A DNA stretch of 64,000 bases from Hydractinia symbiolongicarpus (GCF_029227915.1 NC_079882.1:4526001-4590000); one strand, 5' to 3'; positions 33,807 to 54,371 are shown, numbered from the stretch's first letter. Numbers and translations: made by a program. The notes: generated by a model from the sequence alone, not told the origin.

Positions 33807-36531
33807 TTAATCTTCCAACGCATCAGCAAAGTCTTGTAACTAAAAACAAAATACAAACTTAAATTTCTCATTATGTGCCTAACTTTTTAAACATGTTTTC
33901 TCCACAATTAGAAGGGTTAGAATAAATGAATACAGAAAACATAACAACAACAAACAGTGTCGTATGAAGCTTTTTGTTCGGGAGAACGAAGAAACGATAT
34001 TGTTATTTTTTATGTTTCTATTTTAGGGTAGCAACAACAATAGCAACAGCGAAAACAACAACAACAACAACAAAAACTAACACTATCTGCAATAAATTGT
34101 GGGTAGAGGTCTGTATCTTTATTTGACAGCATCGCTTCTAACTGACTTTCATTTGTTACACCTGATAAAACACAAACGGTTTGGAAACCACATTTTTTCC
34201 CAAATAAAATATCAGTTTCCAGCCTAAATGTAATAAAGCATTAGAATGAGTTTCTTCTGGGTGTCTTTTTAAAAGTGCATTTCAAGCTTTTATAATATTT
34301 ATATTATTTGTAATGTTTTTAAATTGAAAGATACATTAGCCAAAGGGGCCATCAGATGTTACAGATGTTAGATGTTACAGATGTTAGAAAGCATGGTTTC
34401 CGTTATTTTTAAGCTGGTAATTTAATTCGAAGTATTTTTAAAAACAATTCCGTGAAGTAAAAAATTTTTAAGCATACCTGTCACCAAACATGACTGTTTT
34501 ACTTGGATTGATATCACATCTAAACATATGTTCAATGCATGTTAAAACAAAAGACAAGCATCTGATCTTAAACTCATAAATAATCAACATACAAAGATTT
34601 AGCTACGTCAAATAACAAACTATTTGGTTTCCCAAGAACGTTTGGTTCTCTTTGAGCTGCAGTTTGAACTGCTGAAACAATACAACCAGTACCTAATATA
34701 AAAATAAAAACGGTAGTTTAAAGAGAAAAGTCAATTTCAAAACACAAAAGCAAAATTAAACAACACAAAAAACATTACAACTGCAATGTGTGAGAAGCTC
34801 TACCTGGTGTAAACACGCCGTTTCCTACAGGAAATCTGTTGTCAGTATTTGTTGCAATGAATGGAAGACCTTTGGCCAGGTATTGCATTGCTTGTGAAAT
34901 TTTATTTAAATTAAAATGTGGATCGAATCCAACAACAACAGCTTCTACCTAAAAAAACAGATAAGATATACCAATGCAAAAGACAAGGAAAAAATATAAA
35001 AATCTGAAATGTCAAACTTTATGCAATCATTATGAAACTATTCCAATGAACAAAGTAATAGCAATTCGACTCTGCATTACAGCAAAGTTATTTCAAACTT
35101 TAGAATTACCATTTGGTGATAAAGATACTTACATCATCTTGTACTGTTACGTCATAATTTAGACAATAATGTTTAGTTTGGTCATTTTCAGGTAATTGTG
35201 GCTGCAAAAAAATTTTATTACGGATATATATGATTTAGTACAATCAAAAGATAATATAATAATAAACTAGTGGTTAGCCTGCGGAAAAACCCATGGGGCC
35301 GCCCGTTCTTTAAATTAACCCATTGCAACAAAGTGAACAGAACAATATCGCATTTGGTATTGATGCGCATTTTAAAAATTTTGTGTTTCCCCTACGGGAC
35401 ACGGCTTTCGCTGACACACAGAGACGATGGCTATTATTAAAGAAATTCTTATTTAAGCATATTAAAAAGAATCCAATGATAAATATCTAAGTTAAAAAGT
35501 TGGTTATTTTAATCAAGCCTATAGTTTGTTTAATAATGTTTTTAAGTGAAAGTACCACTGAAAAAAACTTACACCAAAACCTATAAATTCTATCCCAGCA
35601 TTTTCAAATTCTGTTGCCATTCCAACATTTCCAATCATATATACTTTTCTCAATTTTAAAATATTTTTGACATAGGTTGCAGCTAAAAAAGCAGTGGATA
35701 ATATTTCATTCTAAAAAAAATTGTATGAGAATTTTACATTGGAAACTGAAAGTAATGCTCAAAAGTTTCGTTTTTATTCAAAAACATAGCCGTAAAATAT
35801 TTAGTAACTAAATGGATATTAAACTTTGTAGAGTACATAAACACATAATAATAAATATACATAATAATAAATATCTATTTCTTGTTTATGTGACAATATG
35901 TATGAAATTAAGGTTGCAGTGTAAACAGTATATTATTACTAATAAGAAGGAACTAACCTCTTCAATAGCGATTTCATATTTAAGGAATTTTTTTAAATAA
36001 TCTTTTCTTGAGAAACTGCTATTATTTGTAACAAAGAATACCTTTTTATTCTAAAAGAAAACAAAAATTTTATCACTGCAAAATGAAAACTTGTCATACT
36101 GCATTCTATCAACTTGAGAAAAATAGCATGACTTGTGCTACAGCAGCAATTAAGAAAGAAAAGGGGATTTAAAATAACATTCAAACGATTTTATGCATAT
36201 CAACATGGCTATGGAGGGTACCCCTCTTAATCCAGGCAGAAAACAGTTTTTACAATTATGATAACATATATAAATTAAATAACTATGAAATACCATAAGT
36301 TTTAATGTCTTGATTGTTTTAATAGCACCAGGAATAGGTCCATAAGAATTCCATAAAACACCTAAAGAAAAAAAATGTTTCCATAAATGCTTTTAGTTAT
36401 CTGGTACTGCCAATCTACATAAATCCACCATTGTAAATGCAATTTAACTTACCATCACAATCAAAAAAGAATGTCTCTACTGTATTCATTAGGTTTTTAG
36501 CCACACTTTTGCTAATTTTATAAACAGCCAT
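33807..36531 (-). CDS. PGP: Phosphoglycolate phosphatase (HAD family), complete, 10 exons
   Basis: HAD-type phosphatase acting on 2-phosphoglycolate and related metabolites in the cytosol (family knowledge). Exons on the minus strand: 36453-36531, 36294-36361, 35958-36050, 35573-35710, 35133-35201, 34804-34948, 34593-34692, 34478-34519, 34082-34223, 33807-33839. They are phase-consistent and give 302 residues (human PGP 321). Motif I is FDCDGVLW (D24, D26), motif II VTNNSS, motif III the lysine of LGKP, and motif IV GDRLETD across the exon 8/9 join. The cap region contains VVVGFDPHFN and ATNTDNRFP. The start is the ATG at 36531, right after an intron acceptor, so a 5' untranslated exon is expected upstream. 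This is the intact partner of the truncated copy at 20523-22568. Confidence 0.9.
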
Positions 36532-37165
36532 ATTTGGAACCTAAATAGATAAAACAGATTCACAATAAATGCCTAGGAATAGTATAATTGGCACACAAGA
36601 ATATATCAGAGGCAGGTAAAGGGGTTAAAACATTTTCATTTCCTGTGGGATGTCAAACAATGATACTAGTGTGTTGTAAATGCATATGTTTTGTAAATTT
36701 AAACAAATATATAGTAGAAGTAGATTTCCTCTCCTTTCAGCCTTATGTTTATCATATTACTAAATTAACTATAATGTTACAATGTAATCATAATCTGAAT
36801 CAGCCAACAAATATTTATTCTTTTTATCACATGGCATAAAATAATAAATTGTTTACCATTTTCGGCACCGTACAATTTAACGGACCAATATCGAACCCAG
36901 TATTTTTGGCTCAGTTTAAATAACGGTGTAACTAACAGCAAGGTTTAAGGCCAAGCCTCATAGTCCACCAACCACAGTCAAAATCACACTCAAAGGTTAA
37001 AAAAGGAGCAAAAAGTCTTCTTTTAGTGCCTCACCTGTTTGTTTCATTTGAAGAATCCTGTCAACTTTTTCTAGTTTTTTGTTTTTTATTTATTTGACGT
37101 ATTTGGCTTAGCGCATTTCCGCTGAATAAAAACAACTGAATGTTTGCTGGCCAGATAAGAAGATA
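36532..37165. other. PGP upstream region, copy B
   Basis: Matches 22569-23205. Presumed promoter or 5' intron of PGP. No core element was recognised. The match with copy A is interrupted at 37166 by the 4.3-kb block. Confidence 0.4.
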
Positions 37166-39778
37166 GAAAATGGAGCTAAACTGCAAGTTTTGCTCATGTT
37201 AATTGTGTTGACAGAATTACAGTATTGCACAAGGAGGCATTAGATAAAAAGCTTTGGATATCTCATCAGAAGAGACATTGCATGTAGCCAGGTCAGTTCT
37301 TTTCATATTATTTACTATCTATTAATGTTAAGAGGAGAGTTAAGGCAATGTCACTTTTAAACTATAGAAGGCAAAGGGCATGTCTCTTGCAACTGTAGGC
37401 CCCAGCATAGGGTTAACAGCACACTTCTTTCTAATAAATCTGGTTAGCCGTGAAGGTATTATGGAATAGAAAGCTTAGTTATCCAAATTAGTTATGCACC
37501 TCTAGTAGCCAATATTGATTTTATGCAAGTTCAATTTGAACCCTATGGTTTTAATTCATCATCCTTTTACATTTGTTAATATTAAGTAATAGTAGTTAGG
37601 GGCTACAAAGGCCAACATTGTGAGTCGTGGTAGGTAGGATTATCTAACAGATCCTTAACAGGAAAACCTATCTGTTGTTGTGGCTCATTTTGCTTTATTT
37701 CTAGATTCACACACATATATATACATTCCCTCCTTTAAGTTGCCTAGCTTCCCTGTTTACATACGGTTGTTAACATCCTAAAACCTGTTCGAAATTCCTA
37801 GAACAACAGCGTCAGAACGACTACACATAGCTGTTTTATTATGAATTCCTTTACCAGGTGGTACTGCAAATAAAAGTTTTCTATATGCGAAGCTCCAATT
37901 CTTATACATGTTTATTTTATGAGCATGATATTTATAAGCATCCCTAGGCTTAAATTTAGTCATTTTAAGCATATATAAGCGTTATGTGAAGCCGAAGATA
38001 ACATTCTTAAGTTTTTATGTTTTGTTTCGTTAGCAGTTTTTTCTTTATTCTTTATATCTGCATTAACCAGTGTGTCTTAAGATTTAAATTGCAATTAATG
38101 ATGCTGAACACAATTAGACTATTTTGGGCCTGAACATGATTTTCATAAGCCTCTGTAAGCCCCATTTTATAATTTCAATTGCTTATATAAAAATTTATAA
38201 AGATACTTGGGAAACATGTAAGAAACATCACCAGGCTGAATTGTCAAAAAGTGATGTTTTTTATAAGGTTATCATGTGTTCTAATAATTAATTGATTAAT
38301 ATAAATATGCTCTGTATGAGATTAACAATACTTCCATCTCGTTTCAACTCTGTCTCGATTTTCCGTTTCCAAAAAGGTAGGACTGATATACTAGACCTGA
38401 TCAACCATGGCCGGCCTCCTTTAACACTGAAGAATTTAATAATGTAATTTAGCCAGGCCAGTTAAGGAACACAAAAGAGACAACTCTCACAAAAATGAAA
38501 CTTTAAGCAAACAATTCTTTTAACTAAATAGCTTATAATATCAATCTGAGTATCTGCAAACAAATCAAAGATGTTCCAATTATGATGGGCTCTTAAGTCG
38601 AAAAGCCTCTTAAAAAGGAGTTTAGCTCCCAAGACGATTTCATCTAAACACTTATTAGGGTAACATTATCAAACATCGATGTTAAATGCAATTTTGTGTC
38701 AAATTAGGCTACTCTTGTGCCTAGGTACATGACTTTTTGTCAATTTAGAACAATTTATAACCTTATTGGCTGATCCCTAGATCCTGAGCGATTGGTGGTA
38801 TAAAACTAGACAGGATTTCCTTGTAATTCTTCTTCAAAATTAAGGAAGTGCATATTAACTTTATCATGCTTTTGCTATGACTTTATAACGTTCACTTGTT
38901 GTGAGAATAATAAATACAAATTCTGTTTTGCAATCATCACACAATTTTGTTACAATCATATAAATTAGATCACTGAGTGTTTGGAAATCAGGAAATAAAT
39001 TGTTAAAAACGATCCTAGATGCAAAGTAAGTGAAGGTATAAATATGGTCAAGCTTTCCATTTACGGGAATTCTATTTTGGGAACACCCATAGTGACAAGG
39101 GGGTTCTTTAAAAGAAAAGGAAAATTACAGTACATTAAACACTTTATATGTTGGCATTCATTTGGTGTTACAAGAATTGTTAGATTAGGTCACTCTTGTG
39201 CTTTGACTGTGATGTTTATTGCATTATAAAAATAACTACTAATTTAATAAAATCTCACATTTTTTTAATTCATATACATGTTTTGAGCTACTCTTATGTC
39301 ATCTTCAGTCTAAATATTTACATAAAGCTTGTAGTATATATAAGTACAAGGATTAACAGAAGCTAAATTTACAAACAATTTTATGAAAGTATTGGTTTTC
39401 GTGCATACAAAAGATTCTGCTATAAATTGTCAACACCTTTATTTCCACTTCAGGAATTAGGTTTAAAATCTTTGAGTACCTCCCTTGTGTCAATGGTCAA
39501 ATAAAAACCATGAGAGTTTGTCTTGCTGGAGTCCAATGTGAGAGTGTTATTATGGTTATAACACAATGCCAAACATAAATAAACTATGCATGTTACACGG
39601 TTTTTTTTATAAGAAACCAGTCTATAAGAAACCTAGGCTTGGAAAGTCAAAAATTTTAAGAAACTTTTAAAAATTTGAGCAGGATGAGATAATCTTCAAC
39701 ATTAAGAAATTTATTTTCATATAACAGACAAAAGGGTGGACAGAATAAAAAGAGTTTCTCATAAAGTAGAATAAGAAC

Positions 39779-39960
39779 ACCAGTAATTAGCATGTACCTG
39801 ACGCTCAGAACATGTTGATGCGCCTGACGCTCAGGGCATCTCTAGTGCAGTTGTCATGTGAATAAGAAACATGTGCCTGACACTCAGGGGCATGATGAAG
39901 CATCTGAAGATCAGGGCATCTCTCATACACCTGACGCTCAGGGTATGAATAAGAAACCAG
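39779..39960. repeat. Satellite unit built on CCTGACGCTCAGG (single unit)
   Basis: One unit of about 180 bp with five CCTGACGCTCAGG-like cores, separated by CATGTTGATG-, CATCTCTAGTG- and AATAAGAAAC-type linkers. It matches the array at 40890-41335. Confidence 0.75.
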
Positions 39961-40889
39961 TCTATAAGAAACCTTCGGCTTGAAAAGTCAAAAATTTTAA
40001 GAAACTTTTAAGAAACTTGAGCAGGATGATATAATCTTCAACATTAAGAAACTTATTTACATACAACAGAAAAAAGGGGGCAGAATAAAAAGAGTTTCTC
40101 ATACATGCATCTATTTATCACAAACTAATTATTGAAATTTTAAACTCCAGGCTCAACGGACTGCTTAACATACATGTGTAACATGTACTTTGCTTACCAA
40201 TTACTCCAGCTCATCTATCTGAAATTTTGTTGTTTTAGAGGGATAGCCAATTTCCTAACTACGATAAAACTATGTTGCATTACTTAGTATTAGTGACATT
40301 TTCAGCCATTTTCAGTATCAGAGTACATCTCTCCTACCAAACACAAATGGAATCCTCTCACAAACTTATCACCACATGATTTTAGTTCATAGGACAATAA
40401 CATTCTTAACATTCATATCAAATTTCATTTGGAGTCTGTAAGATCTGGTTAGCCAGGATGTGACTGTTATCGCAGATATATTCACTTAATTACAATGTTT
40501 TAGAAAACTGGTCTAATAATATTGCCAATGATTAATAAGATCACTAGGCTATGGAATGTGAGGCTTCTTTAGTGTGTTCAGTGTAATTTGATGACATATT
40601 TAAATTGTCTTAATATTATTTAACGTTAACAGTTTCTTTATTCAAAATTAATTTTTTTTATGACTGCATTGTGTATTATCAGCTGTGAGTGTTGGTGCAA
40701 AAAAGTGTGGCAGTGTCAGTCGATTACATATGTGAATTTATTATTGTGTTATTACATTGTAGTATACATAGTGTGTTTCTTCTTGTTCCTTTTTACAATA
40801 TGGGGCAATTTGGGTGTGTTGGGCCTCCTTCGTCAGCCATTTAGGCAAGTTATGTGTTGATAAAAGTCATTGTAGAAAAAGAACACAAG

Positions 40890-41335
40890 TAATTAGCATG
40901 TGCCTGACGCTCAGGACATGTCGATGCGCCTGACGCTCAGGGCATCTCTAGTGTAGTCATCATGTGAATAAGAAACATGCGCCTGACACTCAGGGCATGA
41001 TGAAGCCGCTGACGCTCAGGGTATCTCTCATACACCTGACGTTCAGGGTATGAATAAAAACACCAGTAATTAGCATGTGTCTGACGCTCAGGACATGTCG
41101 ATGCGCCTGACGCTCAGGGCATCTCTAGTGTAGTCATCATGTGAATAAGAAACATGCGCCTCACGCTCAGGGCATGATAAAGCCGCTGACGCTCAGGGTA
41201 TCTCTCATACACCTGACGTTCAGGGTATAAATAAAAACACCAGTAATTAGCATGTGCCTGACGCTCAGGACATGTTGATGCATCTGACGCTCAGTGCATC
41301 TCATCTGTCTCATGCACCTGACGCTCGGAGGAAGG
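40890..41335. repeat. Tandem satellite array built on CCTGACGCTCAGG
   Basis: About two and a half higher-order units of roughly 180 bp. Each holds several near-palindromic cores (GCCTGACGCTCAGGRCAT) in the same order of linkers. Units begin at about 40885, 41060 and 41238. The cores are too variable in spacing to be a CRISPR array, and the context is animal. Confidence 0.8.
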
Positions 41336-41782
41336 AGGCACCTTCATTCCTACCCATTCCCCAAAAATTTCCATAAATAGTCTACGCATACTGAATGTGT
41401 TGTATCAACTCATTCCAACAGAAATACATTGTTTCTATCAATTTGTGTTATTATTCTGGAACCCAAAGCAATCAATATCAAGATTTTTTGACCTGATCCC
41501 TTGCTAAGGAAAACCCATAACCTAACAAAGCAACTGAGTTATTCTAGGGGTTAATTAATTTGTTATCCAAGTTCTAGGTATTCATTTAATTTTAATGTCT
41601 AAATCTTTACTAACAAAATAATATATCACATCACGTAGAGTAGTAGTAAAGTCATTCCTCACTCTGTAGATGATGTGGTAAAACTCTTTTTAGCTAGCTA
41701 ACAATTCTCGTAATAGCATGTAGTGACATCAATCCTTATTAATGACATTCTAGACAGATGGATAGTTCTAACCGATAGATAG

Positions 41783-43580
41783 TAAGTTTTCCCACACAAC
41801 TTTCTTTGTCAATCAGAGATCTACCACTACTATATATATTATATCTAGTTAGATTTAGATTAATATAATAAGAATTTTTCAGATCCAGAGGTAAAAAGTT
41901 AATGATATAAGCCTATATATTCATCTTCCAAACAAAGTGTTAACACAGTAGTGTTCTAAAATGGCCAACCTCAATGACGTGCCTAATTTCTGGGACATTC
42001 GATCCATTTAAATTTACAGAGTTTTTGGCGCCGTAGATTAGTGGTTATAGCTCTCGTACTCTGTGCGGGAGACCGGGGTTGGATTCCTCTTGACAGCGAT
42101 TCAACATGGGTGAGTGAATGTTACCATAGCCCTGGGTTAACCCATGCCATGTGAGGGAAATTGGGGAGATGGCTCCATGTGTGGGCTGTTGAATGTTGCC
42201 AGGAGTTGTCTAGTAGGGTGTGCGCCCTAATTGGGTCTGTGTAGCTCAAAATGAGCATTAAATACTCTAGGACTCTCCATCTAAGCCATGGCCCCTCCTG
42301 GAAATAATAGACAGGAAATATCCCTCGATATTAGTGAGACTAGTCATGTAAAATATGCACATCCATCTATCTATCTATCTATCTAGTGATCCTTGTTATT
42401 TACTGTAATTATAATTGCTAGACTAGGTCCTGTGGTTACGTGCACAATTCGTGTAGTATTATGGTTTTTTATATGTCAAGTATTATGATATTGTGTTTAT
42501 TTAGCTATAGACTGTTATTTGCTTTCTATAGCTATTGTAAAGTTTTACGTGTCTCCTTTGTATGTATGTATGTATGTATGTATGTGTGTATGTATGTCAT
42601 TGACGCATATAAGCCGGTACTCTTAATGACTGACTTTTTCCCATAAAATACCCACACTAATTTGGGGAAATTTGGGGATGCTGGGCTTCCTACGTCGACC
42701 ATAAAACATTTGGACAGATGCTTGTGTAAGGCTTGTGTATCTTATTATTACTTGATATTATATCACTTATTATCATTACAGTGAGGCACATCCTTTTATG
42801 AATCCTGATATTATTATGTGGTAACACATGCTGGGCCAATACTGGACCAGCTTGTGCATTCTACCTTTAGCTCATGATTATTGTAAACATATGTTTATTG
42901 GGTGGAGAAGAAGACACCATATGTGATTATCAGTTTATAGTGAAGAGCAAGTGTACCTTTATGATTAAAGTGGAAAGAGAAACAAATATTCTTCATGCAT
43001 GAGAATAAAATATTAAATAAGTATAAATAATAAGTGATAGGTAAATGTATAAATTAGTTGTGAAATGTACCTCGTGAATAGAGGAAATGAGTATGTAATT
43101 CATGCATAAAGAGATCTGGGTCATGCCTTGGAAACCATTATTTTATATAACAATATTATGATACATGAGGACAAAGCTTGTGGAGGGCAACCAAAACGTG
43201 CATACTCTAAGGAAATTACCCTTTTGGCCTTGGGCAAGCATTTTGGTGTGATTAGCTTGTTATGATTACTATAGCAGCATGCGTTATCTGTCCTACCTTA
43301 CTCATTTATTTTCTTACCTGGCATCCCGATCCATTCCCCAAATTTACAAATTGCGTTCCATGCGTATGATGTTGTATACTAAAAATGTGCCATAATACAA
43401 TATTCTAATTAATAAGGGTCTGTTTACTGAGTAACTAAGAAAATTAGTAAACACACAAATTTAATTATGAAAACTTTATTTCTGTAAAATAAATATAGCG
43501 TATCCATGCCTAAACTCTAAACACGTTTTTCTCTCACTGAATTTATCTCCAACAAAAACACCCACCAACGCTCTATGTTT
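41783..43580. other. Intergenic region with SINE and microsatellites
   Basis: No gene is recognised. It contains the SINE at 42029-42390, an (ATCT)n run ending it, and a (TGTA)n run at about 42560-42598. A phrase like 'ggggaaatttggggatgctgggc' at about 42663-42690 has relatives at about 40801-40830, suggesting an old dispersed repeat. Confidence 0.45.
42029..42390 (+). repeat. tRNA-derived SINE (family 2) with ATCT tail
   Basis: The head folds like a tRNA: box A TAGATTAGTGGTTATAGC, anticodon-like arm, and box B GGTTGGATTCC. A body of about 270 bp follows and ends in an (ATCT)n microsatellite at about 42364-42386. Structure is typical of an RNA polymerase III SINE. Confidence 0.75.
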
Positions 43581-44340
43581 TGTCGTTTATGAAGTAAATT
43601 GTTCTCTATATGAAGAGAACAATTTACAACACTGCAGATTCTTTGAGGCAACCGATCATTCACTTAAACTGGATCATTAAAGTACTTTTAGCTCCAGACA
43701 AGCAGCTCTAACTCTGAACATGGTATATTTAGTTAAATATATACCTGTTTTCTAAATTTCAGAACTATAAAATAACTACATGTTATTTTACGCTTTTTTT
43801 GATTTTATAATACTGGTGGTTCACCAGAGAATCACCAGTATTATGAAGCAACCACCAGAGAACCAGCTGTTTTTTAAGTAAACACAAAAAGACCAGCAGT
43901 AACAACCATGTGAGAAAAACAAACTTATATTTTCTGCCGGATGTCACAATGTTTCTCCACAACCTAAATTCATTCGAACTTTACTTTGTCTACCAAAAGA
44001 AAAAATGTCTCATTAGTTCGTTATTTAAAATATTATTTTGTTTTTGTTAATTCTCCCGTGTGGTTTTAAAAGCCTTCTGTCTCAACTGTTGCATAAAGCC
44101 TGAGTTACACCAGACATTAACATTTCAGAAAATGGGCCATGAACTGTTGTGTACATTATAAAATGTTTCACATACAAGCTGGTAGTTGCATTTATTTCGT
44201 TTTATCTATTTAATTGGTCGTTCTTTTGTGGTCACTTAAAAAACTTGCTGGTTCTCTGTTGGTTACTACAAAATACAGGTAGTTCTCTGGTGGTTACTTC
44301 AAAAAACTGCTGGTTCCTGCTGATTACTGCTCATTCCTAC
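43580..44340. repeat. Fold-back repeats with hairpin and ACCAGAGAACCAGC motifs
   Basis: A perfect 13-bp-arm hairpin, GTAAATTGTTCTC ... GAGAACAATTTAC, lies at about 43592-43626. Further on, AACCACCAGAGAACCAGC at about 43851 and its inverted relative GCTGGTTCTCTGTTGGTT at about 44249 bracket the segment, with more short copies around 43814-43850 and 44280-44325. This looks like a MITE or fold-back element of about 500-700 bp without coding capacity. Confidence 0.5.
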
Positions 44341-45578
44341 TTTTAGTATCTACAGTTATTTTGGCCAAAAAACATATTCATACAAAAGTAGTTTTTATTA
44401 AAACTAGATATGTTCAGAGTTAAAAGCAAAAAACACAGAGAATCCAGTCAACCTTTTTCTCTTGTCTTGAGCTAGGTGCATTTGAACTGTCCATACTATC
44501 ATCAGAGCTAGAGCATCTTCAATGACTTTCTCATCTGTCTCGCTTTCTTCCGTTCGACTCATTATATATTTTTTCCCCGTATATTTATCTTGCAGTATAT
44601 TTTTTCTATGGGATCTTTTTGTTAACCCACTCATTCCACCTCCTATATCATCTCTATTGTTCAGCTGGCATTCTTTGTTCAGGTCTACTTAAGATGAAGT
44701 GCTGTCCATGCCTGCAATTACATTACTTGTCTAAACTTTTAGTTTCTTCTGCTCCTTCACCTTCTTCTTCTTTTTCAACTTCTGCTTATCTTTTTCTTTC
44801 TTCTTGCTTTCTCCTTCTTTCTTACACCGGGACTTTGCTTTTTCCTCTACCTTTTTTAGGCCTAATTTTTTTTTGAATTAGAAATACTTTAGTGGAATTG
44901 GGTATGGATACTTCGTAGATTAAAGAAACTCATAAACGCCATGTTCCTGTTCCCAACTTTTGTCTGCTAAATTTATTTATCTTAAACCTGTAGTCAACCT
45001 AACTCTTGTTTTTAGCACATGAAATATTTTGCTCCTTATTTCCTCATTCTGCCCAACTAAATTCAGGCGCAGCATTCTCTTGCACCTGCATTGTATTTAC
45101 TATACTGGCTCAGGGTATATACGCACATATCCATTATATACACAATATAATAGCCAAACATTCCCTAGCAAATAAAACATTTTTACTACCTTTGTAGAAT
45201 GACCATTTGCTTAGACTAAAAACTTGCTGCTTGCCTTTAAGCGGCAAAGTTTTAGTCTAAACTTAACAAGTGCAAAGAAAGAGGCTAAAACACAGTAGCA
45301 CATCTGCCCAATTCCATAAAGGATATTCAGTGGAATCCAAACCAGCATGTTGAAATGATGCTGGTGTGTCTTAAAAAAGGAAAGTATATAAATTATGTTG
45401 AATAGAATCTTTTGATATTTTATTTTATTGTCAGACTTATTTAGAAAGTAGGACATTTTTACATTTTTGTTGTATCCAACGTCATAACAGTAAATTTTTG
45501 AAATCATGTAATATAACTTAGAAAATACTATATTTTTTAGTTACAATTATATACATGTAACACTGTTTCCAAACTGTT
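44341..45578. other. Upstream region of FAM135
   Basis: No gene or RNA recognised. A pyrimidine-rich stretch at about 44740-44830 gives a spurious open frame. The FAM135 promoter presumably lies in or near here; no core element was identified. Confidence 0.35.
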
Positions 45579-52639
<7,061 letters not shown>

Positions 52640-54371
52640 ATTAGAAAATATTTTTATATTTATTATTTTTTAGACATAAATATATACAATATTAATTTAT
52701 GATTACGTAAACAGTAGTCTTCTAGTTTTTGTATTTTAGCTTGGTGACACGAGATAAAGAAAAACAATATTTTCGAAGGGGTATAGTTTATGCACGGGAG
52801 GGGCACAAAAAGTTGCGGAATATTTTTTTCGGTAAACGAGACTTTAATTTATGTACATACATATTATTTTTTGTTCTTATGAGTTGGTTTTTCCACGACA
52901 TTTAAATTGTATAAGTTTTATATTTCGAACATTTTTATTTTGGAGCGTGTTTCTTTTTCTACTTCGTTCGACACTTAAGCCACGAGACTACGATCATTTT
53001 TCTGGTGCATGCAGCAAAATCTCATTCCTTTATCCTCATCCAATTTATCAGTGGCGCCCTATCTTGCAACAAAAAAATTTATCAACAAAAATGGCATTGG
53101 AGCAAAATACACATCAGTTTACAAGATCGCAATACTCCAACGGGAACGAAATCGCTGCGTTAGGTGATGGCTTAAAGCCACAGGGATACCAGGTAACGTT
53201 GTAAGGCTATGGTAACAGGTTTACGTTACTCACTATCGCCTGAAAAAGTTGCTTCGTGTCCCGCTGGTTAAAGTGGCGATTTGAACAGGGCTGTTTTCAC
53301 AATCGCTTTCGCAAACTGCTGCGATAGAGGAAAACCATTTTTTGATATTATTTGTGCCATGGATAAATTTTGTTGCAAATGTATAAAACATACTAAAAAT
53401 GCAAAAAACTGCAGCAATATCGAATCAATTTTGATTCATGCTGGGTGAGGTTCTACAGCTAACTAGGATCCCTTTTATTAACGCCGCTTGTTTTTTTGCA
53501 AGAAAAATTTAACCTCTGTTGGAAACTAGAGTTTTCTACTTTTCTGTGTCGACATTTTTTCTGGACTGTATAATGCAAAGTAGAAACGGTTTCCATGCTC
53601 GTGTTTCGACAATAACACGCATTCAAAAAAAAAAAAAAAATGTCCCGAGTTTTATCCTTTAAAGCGAACAAGTGAAAGTTAAAAAGGAAAATATGTAATA
53701 TCCTTTACAAAATATATTAACAATAAAAATTTTTCATAAAAGTCTCTATAAAATATACTATAAAAAAGCTGTAAAATATACAAAGAATTTTTAATATCTT
53801 GCTTCTTAAGTTTAATTTAAAAACAATTTTAAAATGAGAAGGCTTGAAAATTTCTCACACCAGGGTTAAGCATGATTCGAGAGGAGAAGAGTATCAAAGT
53901 TTTAAGTGAACCTGAAGTTTCTAAAACAGTACGCGTTTAAAATATTTCTTGCTTTGAACACCTCATGCGCTTTCATGGCTTACAAAACGTTTTGCATAAT
54001 TCAAAACAAAAGTTAACCAATTTTCCTCTCAAAATACCAATTCTCAAACTCAAAATACCAAAATACCAATGCAAATTATTTTCCACCTATATATTTTCGG
54101 AAAAAAAAGAAAAGAATTTGTTGCCGAAAAAACTATAGTCACCTTTTCTCAATTGCGTTTTTCACACATACAGGTGTCGTTAAGGTACCGTGTAATTCAC
54201 GATAAAGAATTTGGTAATAACATATATTAAATAGTTATATCTGGAAATAAATATTCATATACCAAAATAGTTTTACTTCTTCGAGATGAGGCTATAAAAC
54301 AAAACAAAACTGAGCACTGGAAACAAGGTTGTCAGTACCACCTGACGTTGTGACTATAATAAGGAATTATA
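52640..54371. other. Spacer between convergent FAM135 and the unnamed minus-strand gene
   Basis: No gene recognised. An A-run lies at about 53625-53640. An open frame at 52851-53204 has no resemblance to FAM135 or any family I know and lacks supporting splice context. Confidence 0.4.

Larger units (their letters stand above)
37166..41472. other. 4.3-kb noncoding block present only in copy B
   Basis: Copy A runs directly from GATAGAA to ATATCAAG (about 23200-23210), whereas copy B has 4.3 kb between. No coding gene, transposase or clear terminal repeat is visible. It contains an imperfect direct repeat of about 150 bp (39617-39775 and 39957-40105) and the satellite described separately. It could be an insertion into copy B or a deletion from copy A. 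Confidence 0.6.
27028..41782 (+). repeat. Segmental duplication, copy B
   Basis: Direct copy of 12345-23512. It starts at AGAAATAATG and ends at CCGATAGATAG, with a 4.3-kb block (37166-41472) that copy A lacks. It contains SMAP exons 6, 7 (part) and 9, the SMAP 3'UTR, a broken YkuD gene and the complete PGP gene. Because it starts within SMAP intron 5 it never contained the ArfGAP exons. Confidence 0.88.

Noticed and set aside
39779-41335. CRISPR-like array of CCTGACGCTCAGG repeats
   Set aside because: Spacing and spacers are themselves repeated in higher-order units and the genome is animal; it is a satellite.
44619-44876. Hydrophobic/serine-rich 85-codon frame
   Set aside because: It is the translation of a pyrimidine-rich tract; no start context or homology.
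52851-53204. 117-codon frame downstream of FAM135 as an extra exon
   Set aside because: FAM135 already ends in its normal C-terminal sequence at 52639; the frame resembles nothing known.
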